Origin: Carboxylicivirga taeanensis
GTDB taxonomy: Bacteria > Bacteroidota > Bacteroidia > Bacteroidales > Marinilabiliaceae
Length of the DNA: 64,000 nt
Direction of reading: 5' to 3'
Assembly (NCBI RefSeq): GCF_051851475.1
Contig: NZ_JBPUSJ010000004.1
Span: 248,001 to 312,000 of the forward strand
Shown in pieces: positions 1 to 9,466 of this stretch. Within the stretch, counting starts at the first letter, position 1. Every line of letters starts with the position of its first letter. The position numbers and the translations under genes were made by a program. The notes beneath the pieces were generated by a model, which worked only from the letters and a program-made list of their open reading frames with translations, had not been told where the DNA came from and searched no databases.

Positions 1-331
1 GGAGAATTCATGGCGCGAGGATAACAGAGGAGCTGAATTTCCACGTTTGTCATTAGTTCCTGCCAGTTCCAATAATGGCTATGCATCCACCTATTGGTAC
101 CGCAATGGGGATTACCTGCGCCTTAAAAACATGCAAATTGGTTACAGCATTCCTAAACGATGGATTGAAAGGGCAGGAATCGGCAATATCAGAGTATATG
201 CTGAAGGACAGAATCTATTCACCCTAAGCCATGTAAGTGGTTATGGCATTGATCCCGAAGCACCAGGTGTTAATAGTGGCTACTATCCTCAGCAAAGGGT
301 AATGTCTGTTGGTGTTAAATTAGATTTCTAA
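1..331 (+). CDS. SusC-like TonB-dependent outer membrane transporter, C-terminal fragment
   Basis: The frame is open from the first base of the window and ends at 331, so only the last ~109 codons of a gene beginning upstream are present. The residues carry the usual end of SusC/RagA porins: DYLRLKNMQIGY, then IRVYAEGQNLFT, and a final beta-strand (SVGVKLDF) ending in Phe as expected for an outer-membrane barrel. SusC proteins import oligosaccharides across the outer membrane with TonB energy and pair with a SusD lid; the next gene, 19 bases downstream, is that SusD. The plug and most of the barrel lie outside the window, so substrate cannot be judged. Confidence 0.93.
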   Translation, partial: ENSWREDNRGAEFPRLSLVPASSNNGYASTYWYRNGDYLRLKNMQIGYSIPKRWIERAGIGNIRVYAEGQNLFTLSHVSGYGIDPEAPGVNSGYYPQQRVMSVGVKLDF

Positions 332-350
332 TAATCAAATTGATAATCTT

Positions 351-1988
351 ATGAAATTCAAATATTTAAAATATATCTTATTTGTCTTTGCGACAAGTTT
401 GTGCAGTTGCTCAGATTGGCTGGATACGATGCCTAAAGACCGCGTATCAGACAAACTGGCCTGGGAAAGCTATGAGAGTATTAATATCTACCTGAACGGA
501 TTTTACCCTTATATCGATCGATATGGCAATTTTGGTAATTCTCAGTTCAAAGGGAGCATGACCGAAGGTCTGACGGAAACTTTGAAATATGGTTCATACG
601 CTCTAGGTCCGAAAGCGGGTGATGCGAACGCTTATGTTTTTACTCCAGAAACCATGTCGCCAACCGGTAACCTTTTAGATACCTGGAGTACAACCTATGA
701 GCGCATTCGTCGCGTAAATGAGTTTCTAGTAGGTTTGAGTAAGTACTCTCAATTAGACGAAGAGGATAATAATGTGGTGGAAGGCCAGGCACTTTTCTTC
801 AGAGCCTTTTTGTATTTCCAGCTGGCGAAGCGTCACGATGGGGTTATTCTGTACACTAACATGGACTTACAGAAAGATAAGCCACGTGCAACAGCCGCGG
901 AAACCTGGAATTTAATTGAAGAGGATTTGGATAGAGCGGCTGAATTGCTACCGGCCGAATGGACTGGTTCTGAAAAGGGCCGCATCACTAAAGGAGCAGC
1001 CTGGGCCTTTAAATCCAGGGCCATGTTGTACGCTAAGCGTTGGCAAAGTGCCAAAGATGCTGCCACCAAAGTTATAGAGCTTGGTAAATATAGCCTTGTC
1101 GATAATTATGCAGAGGCTACAGTTGGTAATAATACGGAGTCTATACTTGAATATAATTACCAGATTCAAGGACCAAATCACTCTTTCGACAAAGATTATG
1201 CAACCTTTGGTGAGATTGAGAACCAAGGTGGCAGTGGAACACCTACTCAGGAAATGGTGGAGAGTTACGAGCATAAGGATGGTGGTTCAGTAGACTGGAG
1301 TGCCTGGCATACAGAAGGAGGTACAACAACAACTCCTCCTTACCAGGAGTTAGATCCCCGCTTTCATGCAACAGTTATTTACAACGGATGTACCTGGATG
1401 GACAATGTAATGGAAAACTGTGTGGATGGAACATTTGGGCGTTACATGGGCTATCGCGATGAAACGTATGCTCAGGGTCGAACAACAACCGGTTATTACT
1501 TGCGCAAGTTCCGTGATGAGTCAAATACTGATTTAGTAACTTACAAGAGCACGCAAACATGGGTTGAGCTGCGTTTAGCTGAGGTGTATTTAAACCGCGC
1601 AGAAGCTAACTATCACCTCAATAAAAGTGGTGAGGCAGTGGCGGACTTAAACGTGGTAAGAACACGTAATGGTTTCGGTATACCTGCATTGGCTCCTATT
1701 TCTGGGGGTGAATTATTCAAAGCCATCCGTCAGGAACGTAAAGTTGAATTGGCTTACGAAGGACATTTGTATTGGGACATGCGCAGATGGAAATTGGCTC
1801 ATGTTGAGTACAATAACTACCGGGTGCATGGTCTGAAAATTACTCCTAGCGGCAGTGGTTACAATTACCAATATGTGGATTGTGACTTGCAGGATCGTAA
1901 GTTTTTAGAGAAGAGTTATGTGTTACCTGTTCCTTACGATGAACTGGCTAATAACTCAGCCATTGAACAATATGATGAATGGAAATAA
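351..1988 (+). CDS. SusD/RagB family nutrient-binding outer membrane lipoprotein
   Basis: A 545-residue protein with an N-terminal hydrophobic segment ending in CSCSDWLD, a lipoprotein signal with Cys about residue 20. SusD features follow: GQALFFRAFLYFQLAKRHDGVIL (helical TPR-like core), later WVELRLAEVYLNRAEANYHL and the C-terminal RQERKVELAYEGHLYWDMRRWK region typical of the family. SusD proteins bind glycan at the surface and cap the SusC channel. It lies between the SusC fragment and the DUF5018-like lipoprotein with 10-20 base gaps, so the three are probably one transcript. Length is normal for the family. Confidence 0.94.
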   Translation: MKFKYLKYILFVFATSLCSCSDWLDTMPKDRVSDKLAWESYESINIYLNGFYPYIDRYGNFGNSQFKGSMTEGLTETLKYGSYALGPKAGDANAYVFTPETMSPTGNLLDTWSTTYERIRRVNEFLVGLSKYSQLDEEDNNVVEGQALFFRAFLYFQLAKRHDGVILYTNMDLQKDKPRATAAETWNLIEEDLDRAAELLPAEWTGSEKGRITKGAAWAFKSRAMLYAKRWQSAKDAATKVIELGKYSLVDNYAEATVGNNTESILEYNYQIQGPNHSFDKDYATFGEIENQGGSGTPTQEMVESYEHKDGGSVDWSAWHTEGGTTTTPPYQELDPRFHATVIYNGCTWMDNVMENCVDGTFGRYMGYRDETYAQGRTTTGYYLRKFRDESNTDLVTYKSTQTWVELRLAEVYLNRAEANYHLNKSGEAVADLNVVRTRNGFGIPALAPISGGELFKAIRQERKVELAYEGHLYWDMRRWKLAHVEYNNYRVHGLKITPSGSGYNYQYVDCDLQDRKFLEKSYVLPVPYDELANNSAIEQYDEWK

Positions 1989-1998
1989 CTATTAGACT

Positions 1999-3672
1999 AT
2001 GAAAAAGATATTAACAGCATTTATTTGCATTACACTTGGCGTTATGAGTGGTTGTCAGCAGCCAGACGACCTGAAGCCATCCGTATCAAGAGGTGGAATT
2101 AACAGCATTAAGGCCAAGTTTGCTGATGGTAGCGGAGAATTCACCGGAACCATTACCGAAGGAAGTAATAAAATTGTGATTCCAATTCCTTACTACTTCC
2201 CTGAAAGTAGCAATAACCAGGTAACAGCCGAACAATTGCAGCACATGCGCATGTCTGCTAACCTTGATGATAATGTGATCATTAGCCCGGCTCTTTTGTA
2301 CATGGATTTGAATCAGGAAAATGTGATTACATTAACGGATCAGGTGAAAGAGAAAAAGGAATATATTATTACCAGCGAAATTTATAAAAGTAACCAATGC
2401 CAAATAAAAGAGTTTGCATTACCGTCATTGGGTTTAACTGGCATTGTCAATGAAGAGTCAAAAACAATAACGTTGGTTACGACAGATATTATTGAACCGG
2501 CTTTGGCAGAGGTAACACTCTCATACCATGCCACTATTTCGCCCGATCCATCGGTGGAAAAGTTAGACTATGAAGGGGGTTTTGACTTAACGGTAACTGC
2601 ACACGACGGGGTTTCAAAAAGTGTATATTCGGTGATGAAGAGTGCTCCGAATAAACTGCCATATGGTATCCGTTTAGGAAGTGGCAAACTTATGTTTGCA
2701 AAACATCTGAAGTCTGATTTGGGCATTACAGTTGATAATGTTACCGGTGGTATTGCTGCTACAAAAGATTTTGTTGCAATTAATACACGGAATCTTAACA
2801 GCATCTATATCGATCCTAAAAATGGTGAAATGTTGGGTGAAATTGAATTAGGGGCTATCAAAGGTGGTTTGACAAACTTCTACAGCACTGCCGATGATGC
2901 AGGTAATGTTCTGGTTTGTAACCTGGCTCCTAATGCTGGTAGCTTTAAAATATGGAGTATTAAAGGTCTTGGCGCTGCACCTGAGTTGTACATCGAATAC
3001 GCAGGTGGTCAGGCAATGGGACGGAAGATGTCCATTCAGGGAAGTATTAATAGTGATGCCATTATTACTGCGCCAATTTTAGCCGCCGGACAAAAGTTTG
3101 CTCGTTGGACCGTGGTTGGAGGCGTGTTAACATCACAAGAGCCTGAAATCGTTACAATGAGTGGGTTAGCAAATGGATGGGGAGCACACTGTGATATTGT
3201 ATATACCTCCAATACAGATGTGACCAGTGACTACTATGTTGCATCTTCTACCGACAATACCTTTGCATGGGTAGATGGCTCAACGAATACGGTAAGTATG
3301 GCGTTGGACGCAGTTAATACACAATTTTATACAAATGCTGTAGATTACACCCAGTTTAATAATGCCAAATACACATTGCATAATTGGGTAAATGGGTATC
3401 CTTATGCATCTGCTGATGTGGTTTGGCTACTGGATGTTACCAGTTCAGCTACCTTCAGAGGTAATCCTGAAACCGGTACCTGTGGGGCTGTTGTTTGGGA
3501 GTGCGAGCGTAACAAATTTGGTGCAAATGCTGTGACACCAGTAGTTGCTAATGCCAATGGAACAGGTGATGTGGCCATGGTTACTTCAGAAGATGGCTTC
3601 TTCTTGTATGTTTACTTCATGTTTACCAACGGATATGTAGTTGGATACCAGTTCGACTGTCTAGATATCTGA
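1999..3672 (+). CDS. DUF5018-like surface lipoprotein of the PUL
   Basis: A 557-residue protein starting 10 bases after the SusD stop. The signal MKKILTAFICITLGVMSGC gives a lipoprotein Cys at about residue 19. The N-terminal part has Ig-like/beta-sandwich character (INSIKAKFADGSGEFTGTI, then EYIITSEIYKS and a second similar block near residue 140-200), resembling DUF5018-type proteins next to SusD in Bacteroidota. The C-terminal ~330 residues look like repeated beta-strand units (propeller-like: NLNSIYIDPKNGEML, FKIWSIKGL). No catalytic motif was recognised. By position it is probably the third outer-membrane glycan-binding component (SusE/F position). The family assignment is from memory of the pattern and is moderately sure. 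Confidence 0.7.
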   Translation: MKKILTAFICITLGVMSGCQQPDDLKPSVSRGGINSIKAKFADGSGEFTGTITEGSNKIVIPIPYYFPESSNNQVTAEQLQHMRMSANLDDNVIISPALLYMDLNQENVITLTDQVKEKKEYIITSEIYKSNQCQIKEFALPSLGLTGIVNEESKTITLVTTDIIEPALAEVTLSYHATISPDPSVEKLDYEGGFDLTVTAHDGVSKSVYSVMKSAPNKLPYGIRLGSGKLMFAKHLKSDLGITVDNVTGGIAATKDFVAINTRNLNSIYIDPKNGEMLGEIELGAIKGGLTNFYSTADDAGNVLVCNLAPNAGSFKIWSIKGLGAAPELYIEYAGGQAMGRKMSIQGSINSDAIITAPILAAGQKFARWTVVGGVLTSQEPEIVTMSGLANGWGAHCDIVYTSNTDVTSDYYVASSTDNTFAWVDGSTNTVSMALDAVNTQFYTNAVDYTQFNNAKYTLHNWVNGYPYASADVVWLLDVTSSATFRGNPETGTCGAVVWECERNKFGANAVTPVVANANGTGDVAMVTSEDGFFLYVYFMFTNGYVVGYQFDCLDI

Positions 3673-3685
3673 GTTTAATTTGACT

Positions 3686-3716
3686 TGGTGCTTGTTAAAG
3701 CAAGCACCAGGTTTTT
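3686..3716 (+). terminator. Intrinsic terminator/attenuator between transport genes and enzyme genes
   Basis: A perfect 9-bp stem (TGGTGCTTG at 3686-3694, CAAGCACCA at 3701-3709) with a 6-base loop is followed by GGTTTTT. It starts 14 bases after the stop of the DUF5018-like gene and lies before the next start at 3743. It should lower expression of the enzyme genes relative to the SusCD lipoproteins, or end the first transcript. Confidence 0.75.
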
Positions 3717-3742
3717 GGATAATTAATGTAACAGTAATAACA

Positions 3743-5137
3743 ATGAAATACTTCCCAATGAGATTTAAACAGGCATTCAAACCGTTCGTTCTAACGCTTT
3801 GTCTTATGTCCTTCTTCTCCTTGTCATCGTGTAAAGATGACGACAATGAGGTAACATGGGAGTGGGATGACGAAGAAGTAGCCAATATTGATAAACCGAA
3901 AGTGATTTGGGTCGATGCGGCCGCTAATTTTCCCGATTTTGCAAATAGCAAAGAAAACATACTGAGAGATTTAAAACTTGCAAAGGAGGCTGGTTTTACA
4001 CATGTAGTAGTTGATGTAAGGCCTACAACAGGGGATGTGCTATTTAAAACCGACGTGGTTGACCAGGTGAAATGGTTAGGCGCATGGTTGCCTGAGGGGT
4101 ATTCCAAAATCGAAAGAACTGCAACATGGGATTATCTGGATGCGTTTATTGAAACAGGTCATAGCTTAGGCCTGAAGATTTTCGCAGGAATCAATACTTT
4201 TTCAGGAGGAAATGCCACAAGTTTGGGCGGTGAGGGCTTACTCTTCCGCGATGCTACGAAAAAGAGCTGGGCAACAGAACTATTGACTGAATCGGGCATC
4301 ATTAACACCTTGGACAAAGGAGGTAGTGGTTCTAAATTTTTCAATCCGGTAAATGAAGAGGTACAAAACTTTTTATTGCAATTAGTAGAAGATCTGGCTG
4401 CTTATGAAAACCTTGACGGTATCATCCTTGATAGGGGCCGTTTCGATGAGTTTGGCAGTGACTTTTCGGACTACACAAAGGCTAAGTTCGAACAATTCCT
4501 GGGACACCAAGTGGCCAACTTTCCCAACGATGTGATGGTTCCTGGCACGAAGCCCGGAAACTTACCTTCCACTTTGCCAGTCTATTTTAAACAATGGCTG
4601 GAGTTCAGAGCCAAAGTTATTCATGATTTTATGGAAAGCGCACGCAACCGGGTTAAAGGAGTTAATCCTGATATTCAGTTTGGTGTGTATGTAGGTGGTT
4701 GGTACTCTGTGTATTATGGAGTGGGTGTTAACTGGGCCAGTCCAGATTATAACACATCAGCGTACTATTCCCAGTGGGCCAGTAAGAACTATCAAACTTA
4801 CGGATATGCCGACCACATGGATGTGATGTTGATAGGGGCTTATGCCGCGCCAACAAAAGTATATGGTAGCAATGAGTGGACTATTCAGGGATTCTGTCAG
4901 CAGGCTAAAGATAAAATTCGTAAAGATGCTGTGGTGATTGGAGGTCCTGATATTGGCAATGGTGCATGGGCAACCGAAAGCGATGCAACAATCAATAGTG
5001 CAATCACTCAATCGGTTGATGCGGCAATAAATGCTTGCGATGGATATTTCTTGTTCGATATGATACACCTAAAGCTTAAAAATCAGTGGCCATACGTTAA
5101 AGAGGGCATTGATGAAGCAATAAGCACTGAAAAATAA
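3743..5137 (+). CDS. GHL10-like (alpha-amylase-fold) glycoside hydrolase lipoprotein
   Basis: I start it at ATG 3743 because an upstream extension begins with TTG and crosses the terminator stem. The product (~464 aa) has a lipoprotein signal ending FSLSSCKDDD. The body begins PKVIWVDAAANF and continues GFTHVVVDVRPTTGDV, LDAFIETGHSLGLKIFAGIN and DGIILDRGRFD, a TIM-barrel pattern like GHL10/DUF187 family 10 glycosyl-hydrolase-like proteins, often annotated as alpha amylase family. DGIILDRGRFD resembles the strand-4 region where catalytic Asp residues sit. A paralogue ends the same operon (14316-15626); both share VNWASPDYN/VNWASKNYD and a DGIITDR-type motif. Substrate is unknown; the locus suggests an amino-sugar glycan. 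Acts at the cell envelope. Confidence 0.82.
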   Translation: MKYFPMRFKQAFKPFVLTLCLMSFFSLSSCKDDDNEVTWEWDDEEVANIDKPKVIWVDAAANFPDFANSKENILRDLKLAKEAGFTHVVVDVRPTTGDVLFKTDVVDQVKWLGAWLPEGYSKIERTATWDYLDAFIETGHSLGLKIFAGINTFSGGNATSLGGEGLLFRDATKKSWATELLTESGIINTLDKGGSGSKFFNPVNEEVQNFLLQLVEDLAAYENLDGIILDRGRFDEFGSDFSDYTKAKFEQFLGHQVANFPNDVMVPGTKPGNLPSTLPVYFKQWLEFRAKVIHDFMESARNRVKGVNPDIQFGVYVGGWYSVYYGVGVNWASPDYNTSAYYSQWASKNYQTYGYADHMDVMLIGAYAAPTKVYGSNEWTIQGFCQQAKDKIRKDAVVIGGPDIGNGAWATESDATINSAITQSVDAAINACDGYFLFDMIHLKLKNQWPYVKEGIDEAISTEK

Positions 5138-5148
5138 ACATTTGCAAA

Positions 5149-6603
5149 ATGATGATGATGACTGGTTATAGAATAGTTACAGGTAGAAGCTTAATCCTAA
5201 GCTTTTTGTTAATATTATGTTTGGATGTATTTGGACAAACAATTTCTGGCAGAGTTACTTGCCAGGGAAAAGGCCTCAAGGATATAGTCGTCTCAAATGG
5301 CTATTCTGTAACCTCATCTGATGCTAAGGGGCGATACTCCTTACCAATTCGCAAGGGTAATGCCTTTGTGTTTATCTCCATTCCGTCTGGATATCAAATA
5401 ACTGTGGAGAATGGCACGCCACTATTCTATCACCAGATTCAGGAAAACAAAGAAAAAGGTTATGATTTTGAATTGATGCCGCTTGAAAGCTCCGATAACA
5501 AGCATGCTTTTCTCTTACATGCCGATGCACAATTGCTCAAAGATAAAGAGTTCACTATGTATGAGAAAGCAATTGATGATTGCCGGCAATTAGTAAACCA
5601 ACACCCACTAAAAGAAACATTTTTTGGAATTGATTGTGGCGATTTAGTAGCAGATAAGCACTCTATCTATCCTCAATATATTTCCACCCTTAACCAACTT
5701 GAGATTCCGTTTTTCAGAGTCATTGGAAACCACGATTTGGATTATAATAATCGTTCCAATGATAAGAGCAGTGCTTCCTACGAATCGTTCTTCGGTCCTT
5801 CCTATTATTCCTTTAACAGAGGTAAAGCACATTACGTCGTCCTCAACGATGTATTTTACCTGGGGCACCAATACTTCTATATTGGCTACCTGGAAGAAGA
5901 AATGCTTAATTGGTTAGAAAAAGATTTAGCCCACGTACCCGAGGGATCATTAGTTTTTGTGGCCTTGCATATTCCAACAGCCATAAAAACAGGAAGTAAA
6001 GCATTTGATTACGCTTCATTAGGAAAAGGAATTAGTAATCGCCTGGCTTTATACAAAATACTGGAACCTTACAAAGCTCATATTCTCTCAGGACATGAGC
6101 ACTGTAATCAAAACTTACAACATAAAGAAAATATATATGAACACATCTGCGCGTCTGTTTCGGGTGCCTGGTGGCAAGGACCGGTGTGTACAGATGGAAC
6201 CCCTTGTGGATACCAGGTATTTGAAGTGGAAGACGATTCTGTTTCCTGGTATTACAAAAGTATTGGGTATGAAAAAGACTATCAGTTTAAGCTCTACCCG
6301 GTGGGCTATGATGCAAATCTGCCTGATGAATTCATTGTCAATATTTGGAACTGGGGCCCCGGCTGGACTGTGGAGTGGTATGAAGATGGTGTTAACAAAG
6401 GAGAAATGACCCAGTATCAGGGCTATGACCCGGATGTGGCAAAGATATATGCTGATAAAGATAAGCTTGATTACAAATGGATTGGGCCTTCAAAAACGAC
6501 TCATCTGTTTAAAGCACAGCCGGCTAAGGCTAACGCTGTTATTGAGGTGAGGGTGACCGATTCTTTTGGAACCACCTATATGGCAACTCTGAATAGTAAG
6601 TAG
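5149..6603 (+). CDS. Calcineurin-like phosphoesterase with N- and C-terminal beta domains
   Basis: A 484-residue secreted protein starting 11 bases after the preceding stop. After a signal peptide (LLILCLDVFGQ) comes a carboxypeptidase-regulatory-like beta domain (ISGRVTCQGKGLKDIVVSN, residues ~30-100), the phosphoesterase core (~115-350) and a C-terminal beta domain. Metal-site motifs visible are LHADAQ (where many relatives have SDPQ or SDxH), FGIDCGDLVAD, VIGNHDLDYNN, ALHIPTA and LSGHEHCNQN. Bacteroidota relatives are annotated as calcineurin-like phosphoesterase C-terminal domain proteins. It should hydrolyse a phosphomonoester or diester in the periplasm or at the surface. Its position just upstream of an esterase and a phosphodiester glycosidase suggests removal of phosphate from the imported glycan (inference). 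Start ATG follows a run of four ATG codons, so the exact start is uncertain by a few residues. Confidence 0.88.
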   Translation: MMMMTGYRIVTGRSLILSFLLILCLDVFGQTISGRVTCQGKGLKDIVVSNGYSVTSSDAKGRYSLPIRKGNAFVFISIPSGYQITVENGTPLFYHQIQENKEKGYDFELMPLESSDNKHAFLLHADAQLLKDKEFTMYEKAIDDCRQLVNQHPLKETFFGIDCGDLVADKHSIYPQYISTLNQLEIPFFRVIGNHDLDYNNRSNDKSSASYESFFGPSYYSFNRGKAHYVVLNDVFYLGHQYFYIGYLEEEMLNWLEKDLAHVPEGSLVFVALHIPTAIKTGSKAFDYASLGKGISNRLALYKILEPYKAHILSGHEHCNQNLQHKENIYEHICASVSGAWWQGPVCTDGTPCGYQVFEVEDDSVSWYYKSIGYEKDYQFKLYPVGYDANLPDEFIVNIWNWGPGWTVEWYEDGVNKGEMTQYQGYDPDVAKIYADKDKLDYKWIGPSKTTHLFKAQPAKANAVIEVRVTDSFGTTYMATLNSK

Positions 6604-6695
6604 GACAGATAAAATACTCCATGAGGTATCCTCATCAAAGAGGAAGATTATTCTCCGGATAGATTCATAGGTCAATTGAAATAAAATATAATCAG

Positions 6696-8120
6696 ATGAA
6701 AACTAGAGTTCTAAGCTGCTTTTTGTTAATACTTTGTGTGACTAATTTCAACAATATTAACGCAAAAATTAAGTTGCCTTCCATTATTGGAGACAACATG
6801 GTTGTGCAACAAAATTCAACACTGAAAATATGGGGATGGTCGGATGCCGGGAATAAAGTAAAAGTTAAAGCATCTTGGTCTTCTGAATCCTTTAAAGCAT
6901 CCTGCGATACCAACGGCCGTTGGGAAGTATGGATACCGACTTCAAAAGGCAGTAACATTGCCCATGCCATTGAAATTAATGATGGAGATAAGCATACCAT
7001 CAATAATGTATTAATTGGTGAAGTGTGGTTGTGCGGCGGCCAGTCTAACATGGAAATGCCTGTAAAAGGGTTTAAAGGTCAGCCGGTGTTTGGCTCGCAT
7101 AATGCCATTGTTGGAGCAGACAAGGAGCAGCCCATTAGAATGTTTACTGTAAAAAGAGACTATAGCTTATCACCTAAGTGTGAGCTGGAAGGAAGCTGGT
7201 TAGAGCATGAACCTCTTCATGTTGGGAATTTTAGTGCTACGGCTTATTTCTTTGCCCAACAATTGCAAGAGGTGTTAGATATACCCGTTGGCGTTATTGC
7301 GTCGTCGTGGAGCGCATCAAAGATTGAACCATGGATGGACAAGGCAACCTTAGAGGGCTTTGAAGAAACGAATTGGTCCATGTTAGAGGGGGAGATAAAG
7401 TCACCCACCCAAACACCAACAGTTTTGTTTAATGCCATGATTCATCCGCTTAAAGATGTCGACATAAAGGGCGTTATTTGGTATCAGGGCGAGAGTAACA
7501 GCGCCAACCCGGAATTATACTCAAGGTTATTTGAAGCCTGGGTAGGGCAGTGGCGACAGTTTTTTAATGATCCGCAGATGCCTGTATATTACACAGAAAT
7601 TGCACCCTATCGCTCGCACGACAAAAATGCAGAGAACCTTCCATTATTCAGGGAGTCGCAATTGAAGTCGATGCACTCTATTCCCAATGTTGGTATGGCT
7701 TTTACCTCTGATTTAGGCAATGAAAAGTGTATTCATGGTCCTCACAAAAAGCAGGTTGGAAAACGGCTGGCATATTGGGCGCTGGCACAAACCTATCAGA
7801 TACAAGGAATAGCCTGTTGTGGGCCTGTTTACAATAAGTATGTAAAAAAAGAGAATAAAATCCAAGTCTACTTTGATCATGCTGAAAATGGACTTTATCC
7901 CGAGAATGAGTTGTTAAAGGGCTTCGAAATTGCTGGCGTTGATGGCGAATTTGTACCAGCCCAAGCGGAGATTTTGGGCGGTTCTTCGCGGGTGACCATT
8001 TGGAATGATTCAATACCTGAGCCTCGGGAAGTAAGGTACAGTTTCAAAAACTTCGTCATTTCTAACTTGTCAAATACAGAAGGGCTGCCAGCTGCTCCGT
8101 TCAGGTTGGTTATCGAATAA
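6696..8120 (+). CDS. Sialate O-acetylesterase family protein (SASA domain)
   Basis: A 474-residue exported protein with a signal ending NINAKIKLP. The SASA/SGNH motifs are clear: LCGGQSNMEMP with Ser117 as the likely nucleophile, IASSWSASKIEPW, and GVIWYQGESNS. The N-terminal ~100 residues form the usual beta domain (GDNMVVQQNSTLKIWGW), and the C-terminal ~110 residues another (IQVYFDHAENGLYPENELLKGFEIAG). Known members remove O-acetyl groups from sialic acids or from plant and host glycans; the substrate here is unknown. The 93-base gap after the phosphoesterase contains a small hairpin (ATGAGG-tat-CCTCAT at 6621-6635). Same direction and spacing as the rest of the operon. Confidence 0.9.
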   Translation: MKTRVLSCFLLILCVTNFNNINAKIKLPSIIGDNMVVQQNSTLKIWGWSDAGNKVKVKASWSSESFKASCDTNGRWEVWIPTSKGSNIAHAIEINDGDKHTINNVLIGEVWLCGGQSNMEMPVKGFKGQPVFGSHNAIVGADKEQPIRMFTVKRDYSLSPKCELEGSWLEHEPLHVGNFSATAYFFAQQLQEVLDIPVGVIASSWSASKIEPWMDKATLEGFEETNWSMLEGEIKSPTQTPTVLFNAMIHPLKDVDIKGVIWYQGESNSANPELYSRLFEAWVGQWRQFFNDPQMPVYYTEIAPYRSHDKNAENLPLFRESQLKSMHSIPNVGMAFTSDLGNEKCIHGPHKKQVGKRLAYWALAQTYQIQGIACCGPVYNKYVKKENKIQVYFDHAENGLYPENELLKGFEIAGVDGEFVPAQAEILGGSSRVTIWNDSIPEPREVRYSFKNFVISNLSNTEGLPAAPFRLVIE

Positions 8121-8170
8121 AATAAGCAATTGGTAAAGGCCTTTTAATTATACGTCTAACGTTATCTAAG

Positions 8171-9433
8171 ATGAAAATGAAAATCCAGTTTAACATGATG
8201 GGCATCTATTCAATACTACTGTTATTTACAGTGTTTGCTTCGTGTGATAAAAATGAGCAGAGCACCGATATTAACCGAAGCTACATTGATGCTGTTGAAG
8301 TTATTTCACCCGAAGTGGTACAGGTAGAAGTAGATAACTTCGCCCGTTACATCAGCCTGCAATTCGTTAAAGGGACAGATATAACTGCAGTAAAACTGCA
8401 GCTGAAATTAGCCGAAGGAGTAAGTTTGCCTGATACTCAGGATGAGATTATGGTACTTGACCTTTCAGCATCGCCAATACTCAAGGTTCAGCACAATGGG
8501 GCTGTTATTAGCTTTAAGTTTAACATCAGTTTTTCAAACCCTGTTTTTGATCCCTCAAGTGCCGGATGGATTGGAACAGACAATTTTGGCAATGTGCCCG
8601 AGTATCTTTCGGTGTATGAGAACATGGGAACTGTAGATGGTAAAAAGATAAAAGCCTATATCGCTGTGGCTGACATGAATAACCCTAAGGCACAGTTTGG
8701 TGTTTTGGGAGAAAAATCGGGTTACCAAACGCCCAGTGAGTTTTACGAAGCGAATAACCAACCGGTGGTCATATTAAATGCAGGCTATTTTTATTCGGGA
8801 AATGCCCTTGGGTTAATCATTCGGGATGGTCAGCTTGTCCGCGAAGGGACACCAATGGTGTACCGGACTGTTAATGATGTGAAAAAGGTATATTATCCTA
8901 CACAGGCTGCGTTTGGCTTTTTTGGGGAACAAAGCTTCGCAGCCGATTGGGTGTATACCAGTCAGGGAGTAACGTATGCCTACCCTTCGCCAGCAGCTAA
9001 CAAAACAGGCAACGAGCCATTACCCATTCCTAACAAAGCTTTTCCCGAAGGGGCGCAGGAATGGGCGCCGGAAACGGCCATTGGTGCCGGCCCAATGCTT
9101 ATCAAAAATGGAGAAGTTAAGGTAACATGGGAGTCCGAAATGTTTGATAATGCCAGCGGTATTCAGGCGTCCTATAACCACCCGCGCTCAGCCATTGGTA
9201 TTACCTCGCATGGGTACCTGGTATTTTTTGCTTGCGAAGGACGAAATAAAACACCCGATACACCTGGTTTATCGTTGTTTGATGTAGCCAATTTTTTACA
9301 TGAATTAGGCTGCGTAGCGGCCATTAATCTCGATGGTGGTGGTTCAAGCTGTCTGTTGGTTAACGGACGGGAAACGATTATCCCTAGTGATGGCGAGCAA
9401 CGCACAATTGTAACGGCTGTAGCTGTTTATTAA
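8171..9433 (+). CDS. Phosphodiester glycosidase family lipoprotein (NAGPA/DUF2233)
   Basis: A 420-residue lipoprotein (signal ending TVFASCDKNE). Residues ~40-125 form an Ig-like domain and ~160-420 the NAGPA domain: VVILNAGYFYSG, ETAIGAGPMLIKNGE, HPRSAIGITSHGYLVFFACEGR and the signature AAINLDGGGSSCLLVNG near the C-terminus. The vertebrate founder removes GlcNAc from a GlcNAc-1-phospho-6-mannose diester; bacterial members cleave sugar-1-phosphodiesters. With the phosphoesterase at 5149 and the hexosaminidase at 11971 it argues that the operon handles a glycan with GlcNAc-phosphate (or GalNAc-phosphate) diester bonds. Family assignment is strong; substrate is inference. Confidence 0.92.
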   Translation: MKMKIQFNMMGIYSILLLFTVFASCDKNEQSTDINRSYIDAVEVISPEVVQVEVDNFARYISLQFVKGTDITAVKLQLKLAEGVSLPDTQDEIMVLDLSASPILKVQHNGAVISFKFNISFSNPVFDPSSAGWIGTDNFGNVPEYLSVYENMGTVDGKKIKAYIAVADMNNPKAQFGVLGEKSGYQTPSEFYEANNQPVVILNAGYFYSGNALGLIIRDGQLVREGTPMVYRTVNDVKKVYYPTQAAFGFFGEQSFAADWVYTSQGVTYAYPSPAANKTGNEPLPIPNKAFPEGAQEWAPETAIGAGPMLIKNGEVKVTWESEMFDNASGIQASYNHPRSAIGITSHGYLVFFACEGRNKTPDTPGLSLFDVANFLHELGCVAAINLDGGGSSCLLVNGRETIIPSDGEQRTIVTAVAVY

Positions 9434-9466
9434 CAGTTTAAAAATAAGAATATTAAATAGGAATTA

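Noticed and set aside
3661..4107. 148-codon - strand frame over the GHL10 gene start
   Set aside because: Antisense to the lipoprotein signal and barrel start of a clear gene and covers a terminator stem.
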